Shown here one piece after another: positions 1 through 8,727 of a DNA stretch of 12,349 nt. A model generated the notes under the pieces. The model was not told where the DNA came from and did no database searches. It saw nothing but the letters and a program-made list of their open reading frames with translations. The DNA comes from Candidatus Njordarchaeota archaeon (GTDB lineage Archaea; Thermoproteota; JANJXX01; Panguiarchaeales; Panguiarchaeaceae), in assembly GCA_029855985.1 (NCBI GenBank), contig JAGSHR010000112.1, positions 1 to 12,349 on the forward strand, read 5' to 3'. Position numbers and translations under genes: made by a program. The stretch's first letter is position 1. Each line of letters opens with the position of its first letter.

Positions 1-3000
1 ACTATTAGTTCTGCTTCTTGGTCTTTGCTTTCCTCGAGTCTGAATGTTATTTTTAGGTCTGTGTTTGTTAGTATTTTGTTTGGTAGGTCTCCGGGGTTTT
101 GTCCTATGAAGAATAGGATTATCCTGTATTCGAGTGCTTCTCTTACCATTGTTTCGAATATGCTTTCTTGTATTTTTACGTTGGCTAGTGTTTCTAGTTT
201 TTCCTCGTTTGGTATTATGTTGTGTGCTTCCTCGAATACTATTATGAGCGGTCTTTCTCTTGGTCTTGCTAGTCCCTGTTGGTGTAGGTATGCTCCGGCC
301 GCCAGCCATGAGAGTATGAATTGTCTGTGGGCGCTGAATAAACCTGCTGCTTCGAGAATTATTACTCTGCCACTCGTGTATAGGTTTTCTATTGGTATGC
401 CCACTTGTTCGCTTCCAAAGTATTCGTGAAGTGGATAGTTTTGGTTTCCGTATTGCCAAAGTCTGCTTAATATTGCGTTTATTGATTCTATTTCTCCTCT
501 ACCATATAATGATACTTCGCTTCTCCTCCTTTGTCTCTCTTGGATTGCCCCCAATAGATCAACCATTGTGGGGTAGTTTGTGAAGTTCGGATCTCCATGG
601 TTGTCGAATACTCCAAATTGCCTATATAACTGTGTTAGCTCCTCTAGTACTATGCTTCTGCTTCTTGGGAACGGTGCATAAGCATATGCAAACAAGTCTG
701 CTATTAATTCTGCCCATATTTCCGGTGGCACTGTTGCTGGTGGTCTGAGTGGATTAGCTGTTAGAGGCGCGACATCTTTTGCTAGTGTGAATACTAGAAC
801 TCTGTCTTGATCTTCTATTAATGATACTAGTTTTCTCCAAGTGTGTTTCCAATCCAATACTATTACATCATACCCGTTATTTGCTAGCTCGGCTACCAAT
901 TTTATCGATAAGTTTGTTTTTCCGTATTGTGTTTTACCAACTATTAGTGTGTGTGATAACCTTGATACAGGTATTTTTAGCTCGATACCCGTTGCTTCGT
1001 CTTTGTGTATGTTTACTATCCATCCGAGAGAGATTTTGTAATCTTCTGATTTAATGTAATCTTCTGGGGGGTTCATGTTGAATACAATTGGTACATCCTC
1101 TGCAGCTTGCTTTATTCCGGGTAACTCTGTCCTTGGGAGGTGGGTTATCGTTGTTGCTTCGTACGTGTTGATTAGTGTGGCGTACTTGTACTTGTCTACT
1201 CCGAAGCCATCCCATTTGTCCTCCCTTTTTATCTTGGGTAGTATGCCCAGAACACTATATTTTGATAGGAGTTCTTTTATTTTTGGATCTTCTATAACGT
1301 GGAGTTTTATTCCCTCGGGTTCACTTAGAGGCCCCATGAGAGCCGATTCTAGTGTACTTGCTAAGGCGTACATCCAAGCTTGTCTTTTCGATGTTATGAT
1401 GGCTGTATAATGCCATGCTCCCTCTAGTTTTGCTTTCTCAAGTCTCCTTCTGTATGCATCTAGGTAAATTAGTAGTCTATTTAACTCCTCTTTTTTCCAT
1501 TGCCTAGTGTGTGTTACCCCAAATGTGGGTACTAGTCCACCGCTCATCATTTGACTAAAGCTCCTTCCGAGTACCCTGCTGAATATAGTTGATTTTCCTA
1601 GCGCTTGTCCCATCGTGTATGTGTTTCCTGTTGATTCTCCCACAGTTGTCCCTAAAGCGACAGCGTCAATATAACCTATTGATTGCGATTTAATACTACT
1701 ATGGCCCCTCTGCAAGCCATGTGTTTGGGTCCTTCCAATAGTCTGCCCCTCTTGTAATCCCCTTTGAATAGCTTCACCAGTAGTTTCAGCTATCGCTTCT
1801 CCTCTTGTTTCCGCGATTCCTCTTGTCTTTGAGTATGCCCTAGAATATGTCTCTGATTCAGCTATACCCCTAACGTGTGATATCTGTTTCATTTCTGTTT
1901 CCAAGTATGATCTTGTTATACCCTTTGTGTATGTTTGTCCTATTGTCTCTGATTCCGAGATCCCCCTACTATGAGTCTCACCAATCGCAATGGATCTCTG
2001 GTGCTGTTCATTGATAGCTAAACCTTGCATATGAGATTTTGATAATCCCCTAGTTAAACCGTATAATTCAGATCTCATAATTGAATCTTGCATTGATAAA
2101 CCGTGTTGTCTTGATAAACCCTTCGTTATAGCATTTGAAAAACCATACCCAGTTGAAAATTGGTAACTATCTGTAAAACCGATGTTTCTGCTCCTACCCA
2201 TTGCTATACCCGTTTGAAATGACCGCGAAAACATATCTTGGTAACCCATTGACTGAGTAAAATTAAATGATCTACTATAATTATAAACCCTTGAGAAAGA
2301 CTCTAGCCTCGCTAATGCCATTGATTCGCTCTCAACCCTTGGCCTTCCGCCAAAAGGATCATAATATAGACTTCTCGTGTTTATATCCGTATACCCTTGA
2401 GAAATTGTTTTCTGGAAGTACCCCTTACTTGGATCAATCATATCATAATATGTCTGGGATCCAGCCCTCTGATAGTGTGCATTGAAAAGTTTATGCATCA
2501 ATTCTCCATATTGCTTACCAACAAAAGGTATGCTCCCAGCTCCTATCTCAATTATATTTTTAGCGATATCGGCCCCCGTAATAAGTGCTTTTACCCATTC
2601 TGGTAAATCAGAGAATCTGTCGAGGTATCTATATACTGCCCATGCTTCTCCTATGGCTCCGCCGAATCTAAATGTTTCCGCGTCTGATATTGCTTTCATA
2701 TTATAGTCTTTTAGTATTTGTTCGCTATAATGCACGTTTCTTCCGGTAGTGGTTGTTGCTAGGTGGTCGTAGTATGATACACCTTGTTGAATTGTTTTAT
2801 TGAGTCCTACTGTGTGTTGTAGTGATTGTCCTACTGTATATCCTCTCGCAAAACCCATTGTTCTCGTGTATCCCCTTGATATTTGAGTGCCTATTACTTC
2901 GCTTCTAGTGAATTGTTCACCGTAGCCAATTTGCTGTGCGTGTCCCCTTGAGAGCATATATTGATTTGAGTATTGTTTGCTTTGAGAAAACATTTCGCCA

Positions 3001-4319
3001 AATAACTCTTGTCTACCAATAGTATGGCCTCGCGATAAGCCTTGTTGCATTGAGTACGCCTGTGATTCTGTTAAACCATATTGCTCTGAGATTGTCCTCC
3101 CATGGATCTCTCCCATTGTGTTAGTTAATGAATTTGCTAATACCTCTGTTCTCCCCCTAGTATAGTTGTGAATTTCCGCTAATGATTCGGTTAAAGCTTG
3201 GCCTCTAGTATAACTTCTCCCCACGGTCTCACCAATACTCTCTGACCTCACTATTCCCTTCGAGTATTGATCCATTATGGTTTCAGATAACTGCTTAGTT
3301 AAACTGTATTGCTCCGTATGTGTTTTACTACGGGAAATTGTTTGACTGATTTTTTGCATTTTTGATATTGCTTCGCTGTCCGCAATGCTGAATATGTTTG
3401 ACTCTGATTCCGATCTTCCATGCGTAACACTGTGGCTGATACTGTGAGTGTTCACTTTGCTCTCTTGGTGAGAAAATATTTTCTGTAATGCTTTAGCCTC
3501 TTGAATGCTATGGATACTTGATCTAGATAGTGATTCAGCTGAGTGCTCTGACGTGTTTACTGCGATTGTTATTGGTAAGCTTATAAAGAAGCTGAAGCCA
3601 TCTGTCCCCATCATATTGCTCTGTATTGGCGTCATATACTCCTTTGTTATAACATCAAGCGCCTCAAGTATTTCCTCTCTCGACACGGGATACAGGATTA
3701 TGTTTATGTCTCCTTCCATACCAATGGCGCTTCTAATAACCTCCAATTGCTCCCTTGGCATATCGCTTGTCCCAGACCTACTGGGTATCCCTGTTAAAAC
3801 GCTAACATACCGGCAATTTTCCAGATTAAATAAATCTGTGGCTTCATCAACGGTAAGAAAAGTGTATTTGATTTGTCTAAATCTCCCTTCAAACACCCTG
3901 ACCATGTAAATTAATCTTTGCTCTAGCCTCTTAAGTAATTCAGCTTTGCTTTTGCTTCTAGCTATTGCGTAGTAAACCCAGTAAATGACTTCTCCCTCAG
4001 CAGTATTCCTCAAAGCAATCTTTAATGATATAGGGATTCTACGTTCCCATAGTGCAGCGTTAACTTGATCCATTTCTTGTAAAAAGAATTGTCTATCTTT
4101 CTCCATTCTCTGTGATGGGTCCATTGCTAATTGTGCTGTCGGTGTTTGAAGCCTAGGTACCCTCGTTATTCTTATTGGTGCTATACCGTGCCAAAAATAT
4201 TTCTTTCCATTCCTCAGTCTCCAAATGATAAACTTAACTTTCCCGTTTTCAAATGTAATATATTCTGTTTCCTCGATCCTAACATCAAACTGCGATAAAC
4301 CATCTTTATTAAATATCAT
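1..4319 (-). CDS. Giant HerA/VirB4-like P-loop ATPase with two alternating-residue arms (3' end outside window)
   Basis: I translated this frame codon by codon; it stays open for 1439 codons and leaves the window without a stop. Residues 1-260 form a mixed alpha/beta N-terminal domain. Two low-complexity arms (261-515 and 662-908) flank a 146-residue insert. A linker (909-1127) with an HLPR motif at 1060-1063 leads to the motor. The motor has Walker A GKTQYGKT (1128-1135), a strand ending VIVLDWKH, Walker B RPLIIVFEEAHN with FEEAHN at 1362-1367, and a sensor-like strand FFIGQNPGDLPNKIL, the order expected of HerA/VirB4/FtsK-superfamily hexameric motors. The first Walker B acid is E instead of the usual D. 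The ATG lies one base after the upstream stop, with AGGTG before it, so it is the last visible gene of the operon. Such motors pump DNA or protein through membranes; the substrate here is unknown. The family call is firm, the role is inferred. Confidence 0.9.
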   Translation of the reverse strand, partial: MIFNKDGLSQFDVRIEETEYITFENGKVKFIIWRLRNGKKYFWHGIAPIRITRVPRLQTPTAQLAMDPSQRMEKDRQFFLQEMDQVNAALWERRIPISLKIALRNTAEGEVIYWVYYAIARSKSKAELLKRLEQRLIYMVRVFEGRFRQIKYTFLTVDEATDLFNLENCRYVSVLTGIPSRSGTSDMPREQLEVIRSAIGMEGDINIILYPVSREEILEALDVITKEYMTPIQSNMMGTDGFSFFISLPITIAVNTSEHSAESLSRSSIHSIQEAKALQKIFSHQESKVNTHSISHSVTHGRSESESNIFSIADSEAISKMQKISQTISRSKTHTEQYSLTKQLSETIMDQYSKGIVRSESIGETVGRSYTRGQALTESLAEIHNYTRGRTEVLANSLTNTMGEIHGRTISEQYGLTESQAYSMQQGLSRGHTIGRQELFGEMFSQSKQYSNQYMLSRGHAQQIGYGEQFTRSEVIGTQISRGYTRTMGFARGYTVGQSLQHTVGLNKTIQQGVSYYDHLATTTTGRNVHYSEQILKDYNMKAISDAETFRFGGAIGEAWAVYRYLDRFSDLPEWVKALITGADIAKNIIEIGAGSIPFVGKQYGELMHKLFNAHYQRAGSQTYYDMIDPSKGYFQKTISQGYTDINTRSLYYDPFGGRPRVESESMALARLESFSRVYNYSRSFNFTQSMGYQDMFSRSFQTGIAMGRSRNIGFTDSYQFSTGYGFSNAITKGLSRQHGLSMQDSIMRSELYGLTRGLSKSHMQGLAINEQHQRSIAIGETHSRGISESETIGQTYTKGITRSYLETEMKQISHVRGIAESETYSRAYSKTRGIAETRGEAIAETTGEAIQRGLQEGQTIGRTQTHGLQRGHSSIKSQSIGYIDAVALGTTVGESTGNTYTMGQALGKSTIFSRVLGRSFSQMMSGGLVPTFGVTHTRQWKKEELNRLLIYLDAYRRRLEKAKLEGAWHYTAIITSKRQAWMYALASTLESALMGPLSEPEGIKLHVIEDPKIKELLSKYSVLGILPKIKREDKWDGFGVDKYKYATLINTYEATTITHLPRTELPGIKQAAEDVPIVFNMNPPEDYIKSEDYKISLGWIVNIHKDEATGIELKIPVSRLSHTLIVGKTQYGKTNLSIKLVAELANNGYDVIVLDWKHTWRKLVSLIEDQDRVLVFTLAKDVAPLTANPLRPPATVPPEIWAELIADLFAYAYAPFPRSRSIVLEELTQLYRQFGVFDNHGDPNFTNYPTMVDLLGAIQERQRRRSEVSLYGRGEIESINAILSRLWQYGNQNYPLHEYFGSEQVGIPIENLYTSGRVIILEAAGLFSAHRQFILSWLAAGAYLHQQGLARPRERPLIIVFEEAHNIIPNEEKLETLANVKIQESIFETMVREALEYRIILFFIGQNPGDLPNKILTNTDLKITFRLEESKDQEAELI
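1596..2336 (-). repeat. Protein-level alternating small/large residue tract, arm 2 of the giant ATPase
   Basis: Residues 662-908 repeat the two-residue alternation of arm 1. All 30 glycines I located, from 692 to 908, have even residue numbers. Typical words are SRGISESETIG, TRGIAETRGEA, QRGLQEG and TIGRTQTHG. Its length (247 residues) nearly equals that of arm 1 (255), and the two are separated by a non-repetitive 146-residue insert (516-661). That layout would suit two arms packing side by side with the insert at the tip, which is inference. Confidence 0.85.
2775..3539 (-). repeat. Protein-level alternating small/large residue tract, arm 1 of the giant ATPase
   Basis: Residues 261-515 alternate a small residue (G, S, T or A) with a larger or polar one. 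All 23 glycines I located (for example 301, 355, 363, 367, 373, 389, 403, 513) have odd residue numbers. Recurrent words are SRG, TRG, GETVGRS, TIGR and ESES. The codons of similar words differ, so this is not a recent DNA tandem duplication but a tract kept by selection on the protein. A period of two fits beta-strand geometry and not an alpha helix. The fold itself is inferred. Confidence 0.85.
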
Positions 4320-4320
4320 T

Positions 4321-4752
4321 TCAAACACCTAAAAGATATGTAATAATCGCTAATATTAAATAAATACTAATCCAAACAGAAACAAGAATAGTCAAATGCA
4401 AATCATGATAATACTTTGTGAAATTATTAGCCTCAGCTATAATATCGTACCCGCAGTTTCTAATCATATTAGCAATTTCATCCATTTCGTAACCGACTCT
4501 AAACAATTTTTTAACAATATCAATGAGTATCCAAATCAGCATTATTAGAGACCCTATAGCAACGGTTAAAAAATATGATCCAAGTTCATTTAAGAATGTA
4601 ATAAAAACTGCTAAGGATGTTAATATAACAGGTAGTAGAAGTGAAACAAAGAATTTAAAGGAGCTCTTGATGTCCTGAAAAGAGCTTTGTAGCATAGAGT
4701 ATGTGGAGATTAATAATGATAAATTATCGCAATTCTCTTCTTTTTTATTCAA
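4321..4752 (-). CDS. Small three-helix membrane protein, unknown function
   Basis: The 143-residue product has a polar N-terminus and three hydrophobic helices, about residues 34-54, 60-83 and 119-142, with a charged loop (84-118) between the second and third. I do not recognise a family. The start is TTG. It is supported by a strong AGGAGGGAG SD five bases upstream that overlaps the last codons of the preceding gene. The stop lies one base before the ATG of the giant ATPase, so the two are probably translated together. A membrane partner or anchor for that ATPase is a reasonable guess: VirB4/HerA motors usually work with small polytopic membrane subunits. Nothing in the sequence proves the link beyond gene order. 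Confidence 0.85.
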   Translation of the reverse strand: MNKKEENCDNLSLLISTYSMLQSSFQDIKSSFKFFVSLLLPVILTSLAVFITFLNELGSYFLTVAIGSLIMLIWILIDIVKKLFRVGYEMDEIANMIRNCGYDIIAEANNFTKYYHDLHLTILVSVWISIYLILAIITYLLGV

Positions 4753-4754
4753 TT

Positions 4755-7007
4755 TTACTCCCTCCTAGTTAGTTGTTTCGATAATTTTTCTATGTTTATT
4801 TTTAATCCCTGCGTTGCCAGGAAACTGTATTCTACTGCTGTCATAATTGGGAAGAATAGGTATATTATGTACCATAGCGCCGACAAGTACCCCTCTAGTG
4901 TATAACCTGCTCCAGTTGGGGGGCCGAAAAGGGAGCCTCCCAATGTATATGGATTTCTCACTATTGCTAATCCTATCGAGTAAGCTAATACAACTGTTAT
5001 CCAATATATTAGTCTCCTCTTCAGGTTAACTAAAACTCTATCCTTTTCCCCTGGGGACACGAAATATACTATTACCCCAGCTATTATCATCAATGATCCT
5101 AATATGTATACTGATTCCCCGTTTACTCTAGCGAAGAATATAAAGAAGGCTAAAACGGTTATCCAGCTTAATGCCTCAAAGAGTGATTTCAACCCTCTAA
5201 CATTGAGTAGCAATATTATCAATGATGCCAGAAGGAATCTAATATCATATTGAATGGTTAACTCAAACATATTTAGCATGTAATCCAGTAAATAGAATGG
5301 CACTAAAACGGCTATTAAAATGCTTATTAAGATTATTTTTCTGCTCGGAGCGAACGGTAAAGCTGTAATTGTAGATAAAGCTATTAAAAGTATTCCTAGT
5401 AATATTTGATAATAATCAATGCTCTTTGCCTCTAACTCTATATTTGGGTACATTACCACAGATATTGTTTGCTCTATAGAGTCGTATCCTTGCTTCTCGA
5501 CATCTATAACTATGTTGTATCTCCCAGGGAATATTGTTGATAGATTGGCTATATATATTCCGTAACTTATCTCTTTCGCTTTCGTCTTGTACTCCCCAAG
5601 CATCATGTTGACTGTTGCACCGGTTATCGCCTTCCCCACCCTATCTACTATCTCAACTACAACCGATATATTCTCCCCTATCCTTGCTTCTCTCTTGCTT
5701 ACGCTTAAACTTTTTATGAAGATGAGCCTTATTACGCTTAACTTGAAACTGTATTTTAGTGGCTCGTAACCTGTTTTATCTATTTCAATTTGAGCTGTGT
5801 ATGTCCCATTGTTGAAGCCAACTGTGTCTATGAAACCATAGTATTTCCCAGTGTTATTCTCGAAACCATAGAATATTTTGTTATTTACTTTTATTATCAT
5901 GTCAGCTGATTTTATTGGATCCATAAATGGGTTTCTTGCATCTACATCTACTCTAACTATGTCGCCTTCTTGTACAAGTGTAGCGTTAACATTTATTGCC
6001 AATGGTACTATAACATTAATGAGGTTGTGCATTGTGAAAACACTATAAGCAATTTCCCCCAAGTCGTTGCTTGTTAGAATTACTGATAGAGAATACACAG
6101 CTGTTTTCCATGCATTAATAACGTCTATGAACTGCTCTCCGAGGATAGCTATTATGTCTGTTGCGAAAAATGTACTGTAGATATCGCTGTACATTTCCTC
6201 ATAAGCTATTGATTTAAATCCCCCGTCATGGTTCTGACTTATATTCACCATTTCTAGAATCTTGTTCCTCGATAACAAATCTAAGTTATTGAGTAGCTCA
6301 AGTATTTTTACCCCTGCCCAAGTTGAAAATAATGTTGGGTAATCATCGTTGGGCGTGTTTAAGAATCCATACCCGCCATAGTTAACTCCTATCGGTGGCT
6401 CCTCAAGGAGCATATTGATTATAGTTCCTTTATCTATTGATCCAAGTCCGGAGATAATGTTTAGGATTATTAATGCTAACGCTGTATTTATTGTTGTTCC
6501 CCATGTCCCATCGGGATTCTGTAGTGATAAAACATAATTTTTAACTGCATTTACATCTATGTCAGCGAGCCTCCCATACTTCCAAAGTGTGTAGACGGCT
6601 AAGTATGTGTAATATAGTGTACTTGGATCATAATCCTGTTGATACCTTATGTTTCCGAATCCCCCGTCACTATTTTGGGAATCTGCTATAAAGGTTATGG
6701 CTGAATCTAAATCAATTATATCCTCATAACCCAAGTACTTTAAACTCAATAAAGCTAAGCATGTATAGTTTAATCTAGGTGGATAACCATAATCTTTCCT
6801 AAATCCGCCGTCAACTGTTTGCAAGTCCTTGATATAATTCGCTATTTCGGATCTATTTATCGGTGTATCGGCTCCTAGTAAATGTATTTGATTAATTGCT
6901 GTATTAGCTTCTACAGTAAATGTATATTCTATATTATTACTATTATAGTTTATGCCTCCTAAGGATAATAAAATCATGTTTATTAATAGTAAAGCCATTA
7001 TTTTCAT
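4755..7007 (-). CDS. Seven-helix membrane protein with extracytoplasmic prenyltransferase-like repeat domain and two Ig-like domains
   Basis: The 750-residue product begins with a hydrophobic signal segment (1-20). Residues about 50-335 hold five alpha/alpha repeats of the prenyltransferase/squalene-cyclase type, marked by DGGF at 66-69, DGGF at 114-117, DGTWG at 166-170, GGYG at 211-214 and DGGF at 261-264. I see neither the DxDD motif of squalene cyclases nor the zinc-ligand set of prenyltransferase beta subunits, so this domain is probably a binding module and not an enzyme. Two beta-rich Ig-like domains follow (about 337-424 and 428-519). The C-terminus has seven hydrophobic helices, near 533-553, 557-579, 587-603, 610-628, 632-650, 664-684 and 706-730. 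The ATG overlaps the upstream stop (ATGA) and has GGGAG before it. The layout suggests a membrane channel or scaffold with a large outward-facing head; that role is inferred. Confidence 0.88.
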   Translation of the reverse strand: MKIMALLLINMILLSLGGINYNSNNIEYTFTVEANTAINQIHLLGADTPINRSEIANYIKDLQTVDGGFRKDYGYPPRLNYTCLALLSLKYLGYEDIIDLDSAITFIADSQNSDGGFGNIRYQQDYDPSTLYYTYLAVYTLWKYGRLADIDVNAVKNYVLSLQNPDGTWGTTINTALALIILNIISGLGSIDKGTIINMLLEEPPIGVNYGGYGFLNTPNDDYPTLFSTWAGVKILELLNNLDLLSRNKILEMVNISQNHDGGFKSIAYEEMYSDIYSTFFATDIIAILGEQFIDVINAWKTAVYSLSVILTSNDLGEIAYSVFTMHNLINVIVPLAINVNATLVQEGDIVRVDVDARNPFMDPIKSADMIIKVNNKIFYGFENNTGKYYGFIDTVGFNNGTYTAQIEIDKTGYEPLKYSFKLSVIRLIFIKSLSVSKREARIGENISVVVEIVDRVGKAITGATVNMMLGEYKTKAKEISYGIYIANLSTIFPGRYNIVIDVEKQGYDSIEQTISVVMYPNIELEAKSIDYYQILLGILLIALSTITALPFAPSRKIILISILIAVLVPFYLLDYMLNMFELTIQYDIRFLLASLIILLLNVRGLKSLFEALSWITVLAFFIFFARVNGESVYILGSLMIIAGVIVYFVSPGEKDRVLVNLKRRLIYWITVVLAYSIGLAIVRNPYTLGGSLFGPPTGAGYTLEGYLSALWYIIYLFFPIMTAVEYSFLATQGLKINIEKLSKQLTRRE
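4758..4766 (-). promoter_or_regulatory. Strong SD fixing a TTG start
   Basis: On the minus strand this reads AGGAGGGAG, five bases before TTG at 4752. It lies inside the final Arg-Arg-Glu codons and touches the stop of the upstream gene. No in-frame ATG is better placed, so TTG is the preferred start of the three-helix membrane protein. Confidence 0.75.
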
Positions 7008-7813
7008 AATTCTCCCTCGAAAACTTCTTCTTTACGCTTTCTCTTAAATATAACTTGTCTAATCGCCACTAGCAATATTGCAGATACAGATGCTGCGAAT
7101 AGTATCATGCTGTACCGGTATATCACCTTATTTATTTCTCCTATCCCGCTTTCGTCAAAAGCTTTCAAGAGAATGCCGTACAGGGTTGAAACAGCTTTTT
7201 TACCCAGTGTGTTTATAACATAATCTAAAGTTGCTGTGTCGTTGCTATATATAGCGTCATCGCATTGACTCTTATAGTTCTTAGATAGAGAGATAAGACT
7301 CTGCAGGGCCTTATCTATGTCGTCAATTTTCTTCAATTCAAGGGTTGTTTTTGATGAATAAATATAAGAGAAAACATCTCCGCTTACTAACTCGAGGTAA
7401 GTCTCATATGTTTGATAAACGGTTTTATTGCCCGGTTCTACACTATATGGATCCGCTGCATCACCTATATAGTGGGCCATGATGCTATAGTATTTTATAG
7501 CCATATCCCAATCATTCTCTTTGAGATATTTTACGAATTCCTCATAGTTCCAGATAAATACATCGGTTATATTTTCATGATCTATTGGGTTATTCCAGTT
7601 CTTGGGTGCTGAGGCATACTTTTCCATTATATATACTCTATCTGTAAAGTATCCTCTCAGCACATCATCTTTTATTAGAGATGCCGTAGTAACCGCTATT
7701 CCTACTCTCCAAGATGTGCTTTCATTTTCAATATACGATGATGGATTACTTTTAGCCACTATCGGATTTATTAATGTTAGTAATATGATCACCACTAACG
7801 CTTTTTTATTCAT
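7004..7813 (-). CDS. Secreted, C-terminally anchored protein resembling zinc phospholipase C / P1 nuclease, with incomplete metal site
   Basis: The 269-residue product has a signal peptide (about 1-20), a helical domain outside the cell, one membrane helix near 234-256 and a basic cytoplasmic tail (KRKRK). The segment AHYIGDAADPY (113-123) matches the HxxxD zinc-site helix of the phospholipase C/S1-P1 nuclease family, with H114 and D118. W35 and D78-H79 may correspond to other family positions. The later family histidines seem lost: S124 stands where a histidine is expected, and YxxxE (133-137) replaces HxxxE. It may bind lipid or nucleic acid without cleaving, or it may be a distant relative. 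I chose ATG at 7813 because GGTGA lies five bases upstream; an in-frame TTG at 7825 would add four residues. It overlaps the genes on both sides by a few bases. Confidence 0.8.
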   Translation of the reverse strand: MNKKALVVIILLTLINPIVAKSNPSSYIENESTSWRVGIAVTTASLIKDDVLRGYFTDRVYIMEKYASAPKNWNNPIDHENITDVFIWNYEEFVKYLKENDWDMAIKYYSIMAHYIGDAADPYSVEPGNKTVYQTYETYLELVSGDVFSYIYSSKTTLELKKIDDIDKALQSLISLSKNYKSQCDDAIYSNDTATLDYVINTLGKKAVSTLYGILLKAFDESGIGEINKVIYRYSMILFAASVSAILLVAIRQVIFKRKRKEEVFEGEL

Positions 7814-8717
7814 TTTTTTCACCAATAAACTTTTCTATTACCTCTTTATACAAATGCTCGTTGCTATCCTTAAGTACCTTTAATAGTATAGATATAGCTA
7901 TGATATTTTTATCGTTATCGTTCAAGAAGCTTAATTTATTGTCAATGTAATCCAAGCCGTCTTTTACAATATTTATCATTTGTTTAAATGTGTCGTTTGA
8001 TACTTCTGATAAACCGGAAAACCTTATTTTTATCGTGTCTTTGAAGATTTTTGCCCCCTTTTTAATTATTTTCGGTATGTTAATAACCATAAATTCATTG
8101 TGTTTTAGTACAGTTAGGCTGGTAGTATTTCCCCTAATTATATCTGTTAAGGCGTGAACAACAAAATCGTTTTTAATCCCTAACTTCGATTTGATTTTAA
8201 ATAAATCTATCCTCTCAACTTTAAGCAATCTCCGCGTAAGCTTTACTAGTTTATCAGCTAACTTTAACGCGTCTTCATAACTATCTATAGCTCCGAACTC
8301 TGAGCGTAATCCTTCATTGATAAAGGATAAATGATCATTTAGAACCCACCCCTCACTAGGATAGAAAGATGGGGCTTCTGGGATATCAAATATGTAACTA
8401 GTTTTTACTAGCCATCCTCTCTCAGGCAGATCCATGAAAATAGACTCCGATCCTTCATAAGGATTAATAAATATATAGTACTCGAGCACAGTATTGCTAG
8501 TTCCTAAAACTATGTTCCGTTTTAAAGTTTGGAGAACTTCATTAGATGGCGAATCAATTTCAATTATTCTGATTTTGCTAAAACCTTTTTTCAATATATT
8601 GTTTAACTCAGATATTGGGAATTGGCAATCATTATTAACGACAAAAGCCCGTCTGCTCAGAAGGAGATAAACTAAAAATGGAATATTATGAGAACCGAAA
8701 AACTCTATAATATCCAT
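7806..8717 (-). CDS. Unknown 303-residue protein, probably cytoplasmic
   Basis: I do not recognise this protein. It has no signal peptide and no convincing membrane helix. The N-terminal half is mixed alpha/beta: a short hydrophobic stretch near FLVYLLLSRRAFVV, then alternating strands and helices such as KIRIIEID and YYIFINPYEG. The C-terminal half is helical and lysine-rich. No nucleotide-binding or nuclease motif is visible. ATG at 8717 is preferred because GAGG lies six bases upstream. ATG at 8729, which overlaps the previous stop as ATGA, would add four residues but has no clear SD. Tight packing between membrane genes suggests a cytoplasmic accessory of the same machine, an inference from context only. 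Confidence 0.85.
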   Translation of the reverse strand: MDIIEFFGSHNIPFLVYLLLSRRAFVVNNDCQFPISELNNILKKGFSKIRIIEIDSPSNEVLQTLKRNIVLGTSNTVLEYYIFINPYEGSESIFMDLPERGWLVKTSYIFDIPEAPSFYPSEGWVLNDHLSFINEGLRSEFGAIDSYEDALKLADKLVKLTRRLLKVERIDLFKIKSKLGIKNDFVVHALTDIIRGNTTSLTVLKHNEFMVINIPKIIKKGAKIFKDTIKIRFSGLSEVSNDTFKQMINIVKDGLDYIDNKLSFLNDNDKNIIAISILLKVLKDSNEHLYKEVIEKFIGEKNE

Positions 8718-8723
8718 TTTTAT

Positions 8724-8727
8724 CCTC
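8724..8727 (-). promoter_or_regulatory. SD favouring the second ATG of the 303-residue protein
   Basis: The minus strand reads GAGG, six bases before ATG at 8717, while the first in-frame ATG at 8729 is preceded only by A/T-rich sequence. The site overlaps the stop codon of the upstream 227-residue gene, so translation is probably coupled. Confidence 0.55.

Noticed and set aside
1590..1620. GQALGKST near the end of arm 2, resembling a second P-loop
   Set aside because: The spacing does not fit GxxxxGK[ST], because the residue five before the second glycine is methionine; it follows the alternation pattern of the arm.
1596..3539. CRISPR-like or tandem DNA repeats in the arm region
   Set aside because: The repetition is visible in the protein only; DNA words vary and no equal-length spacers exist.
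25..4000. Many plus-strand open frames of 60-134 codons across the left third of the window
   Set aside because: They lie antisense to the giant ATPase frame, lack SD or promoter signals and have low-complexity, Ser/Leu-rich translations typical of shadow frames.
4755..7007. Functional squalene-hopene cyclase or protein prenyltransferase beta subunit
   Set aside because: The repeats match the fold, but DxDD and the zinc-ligand set are not visible, and the domain follows a signal segment, unlike those enzymes.
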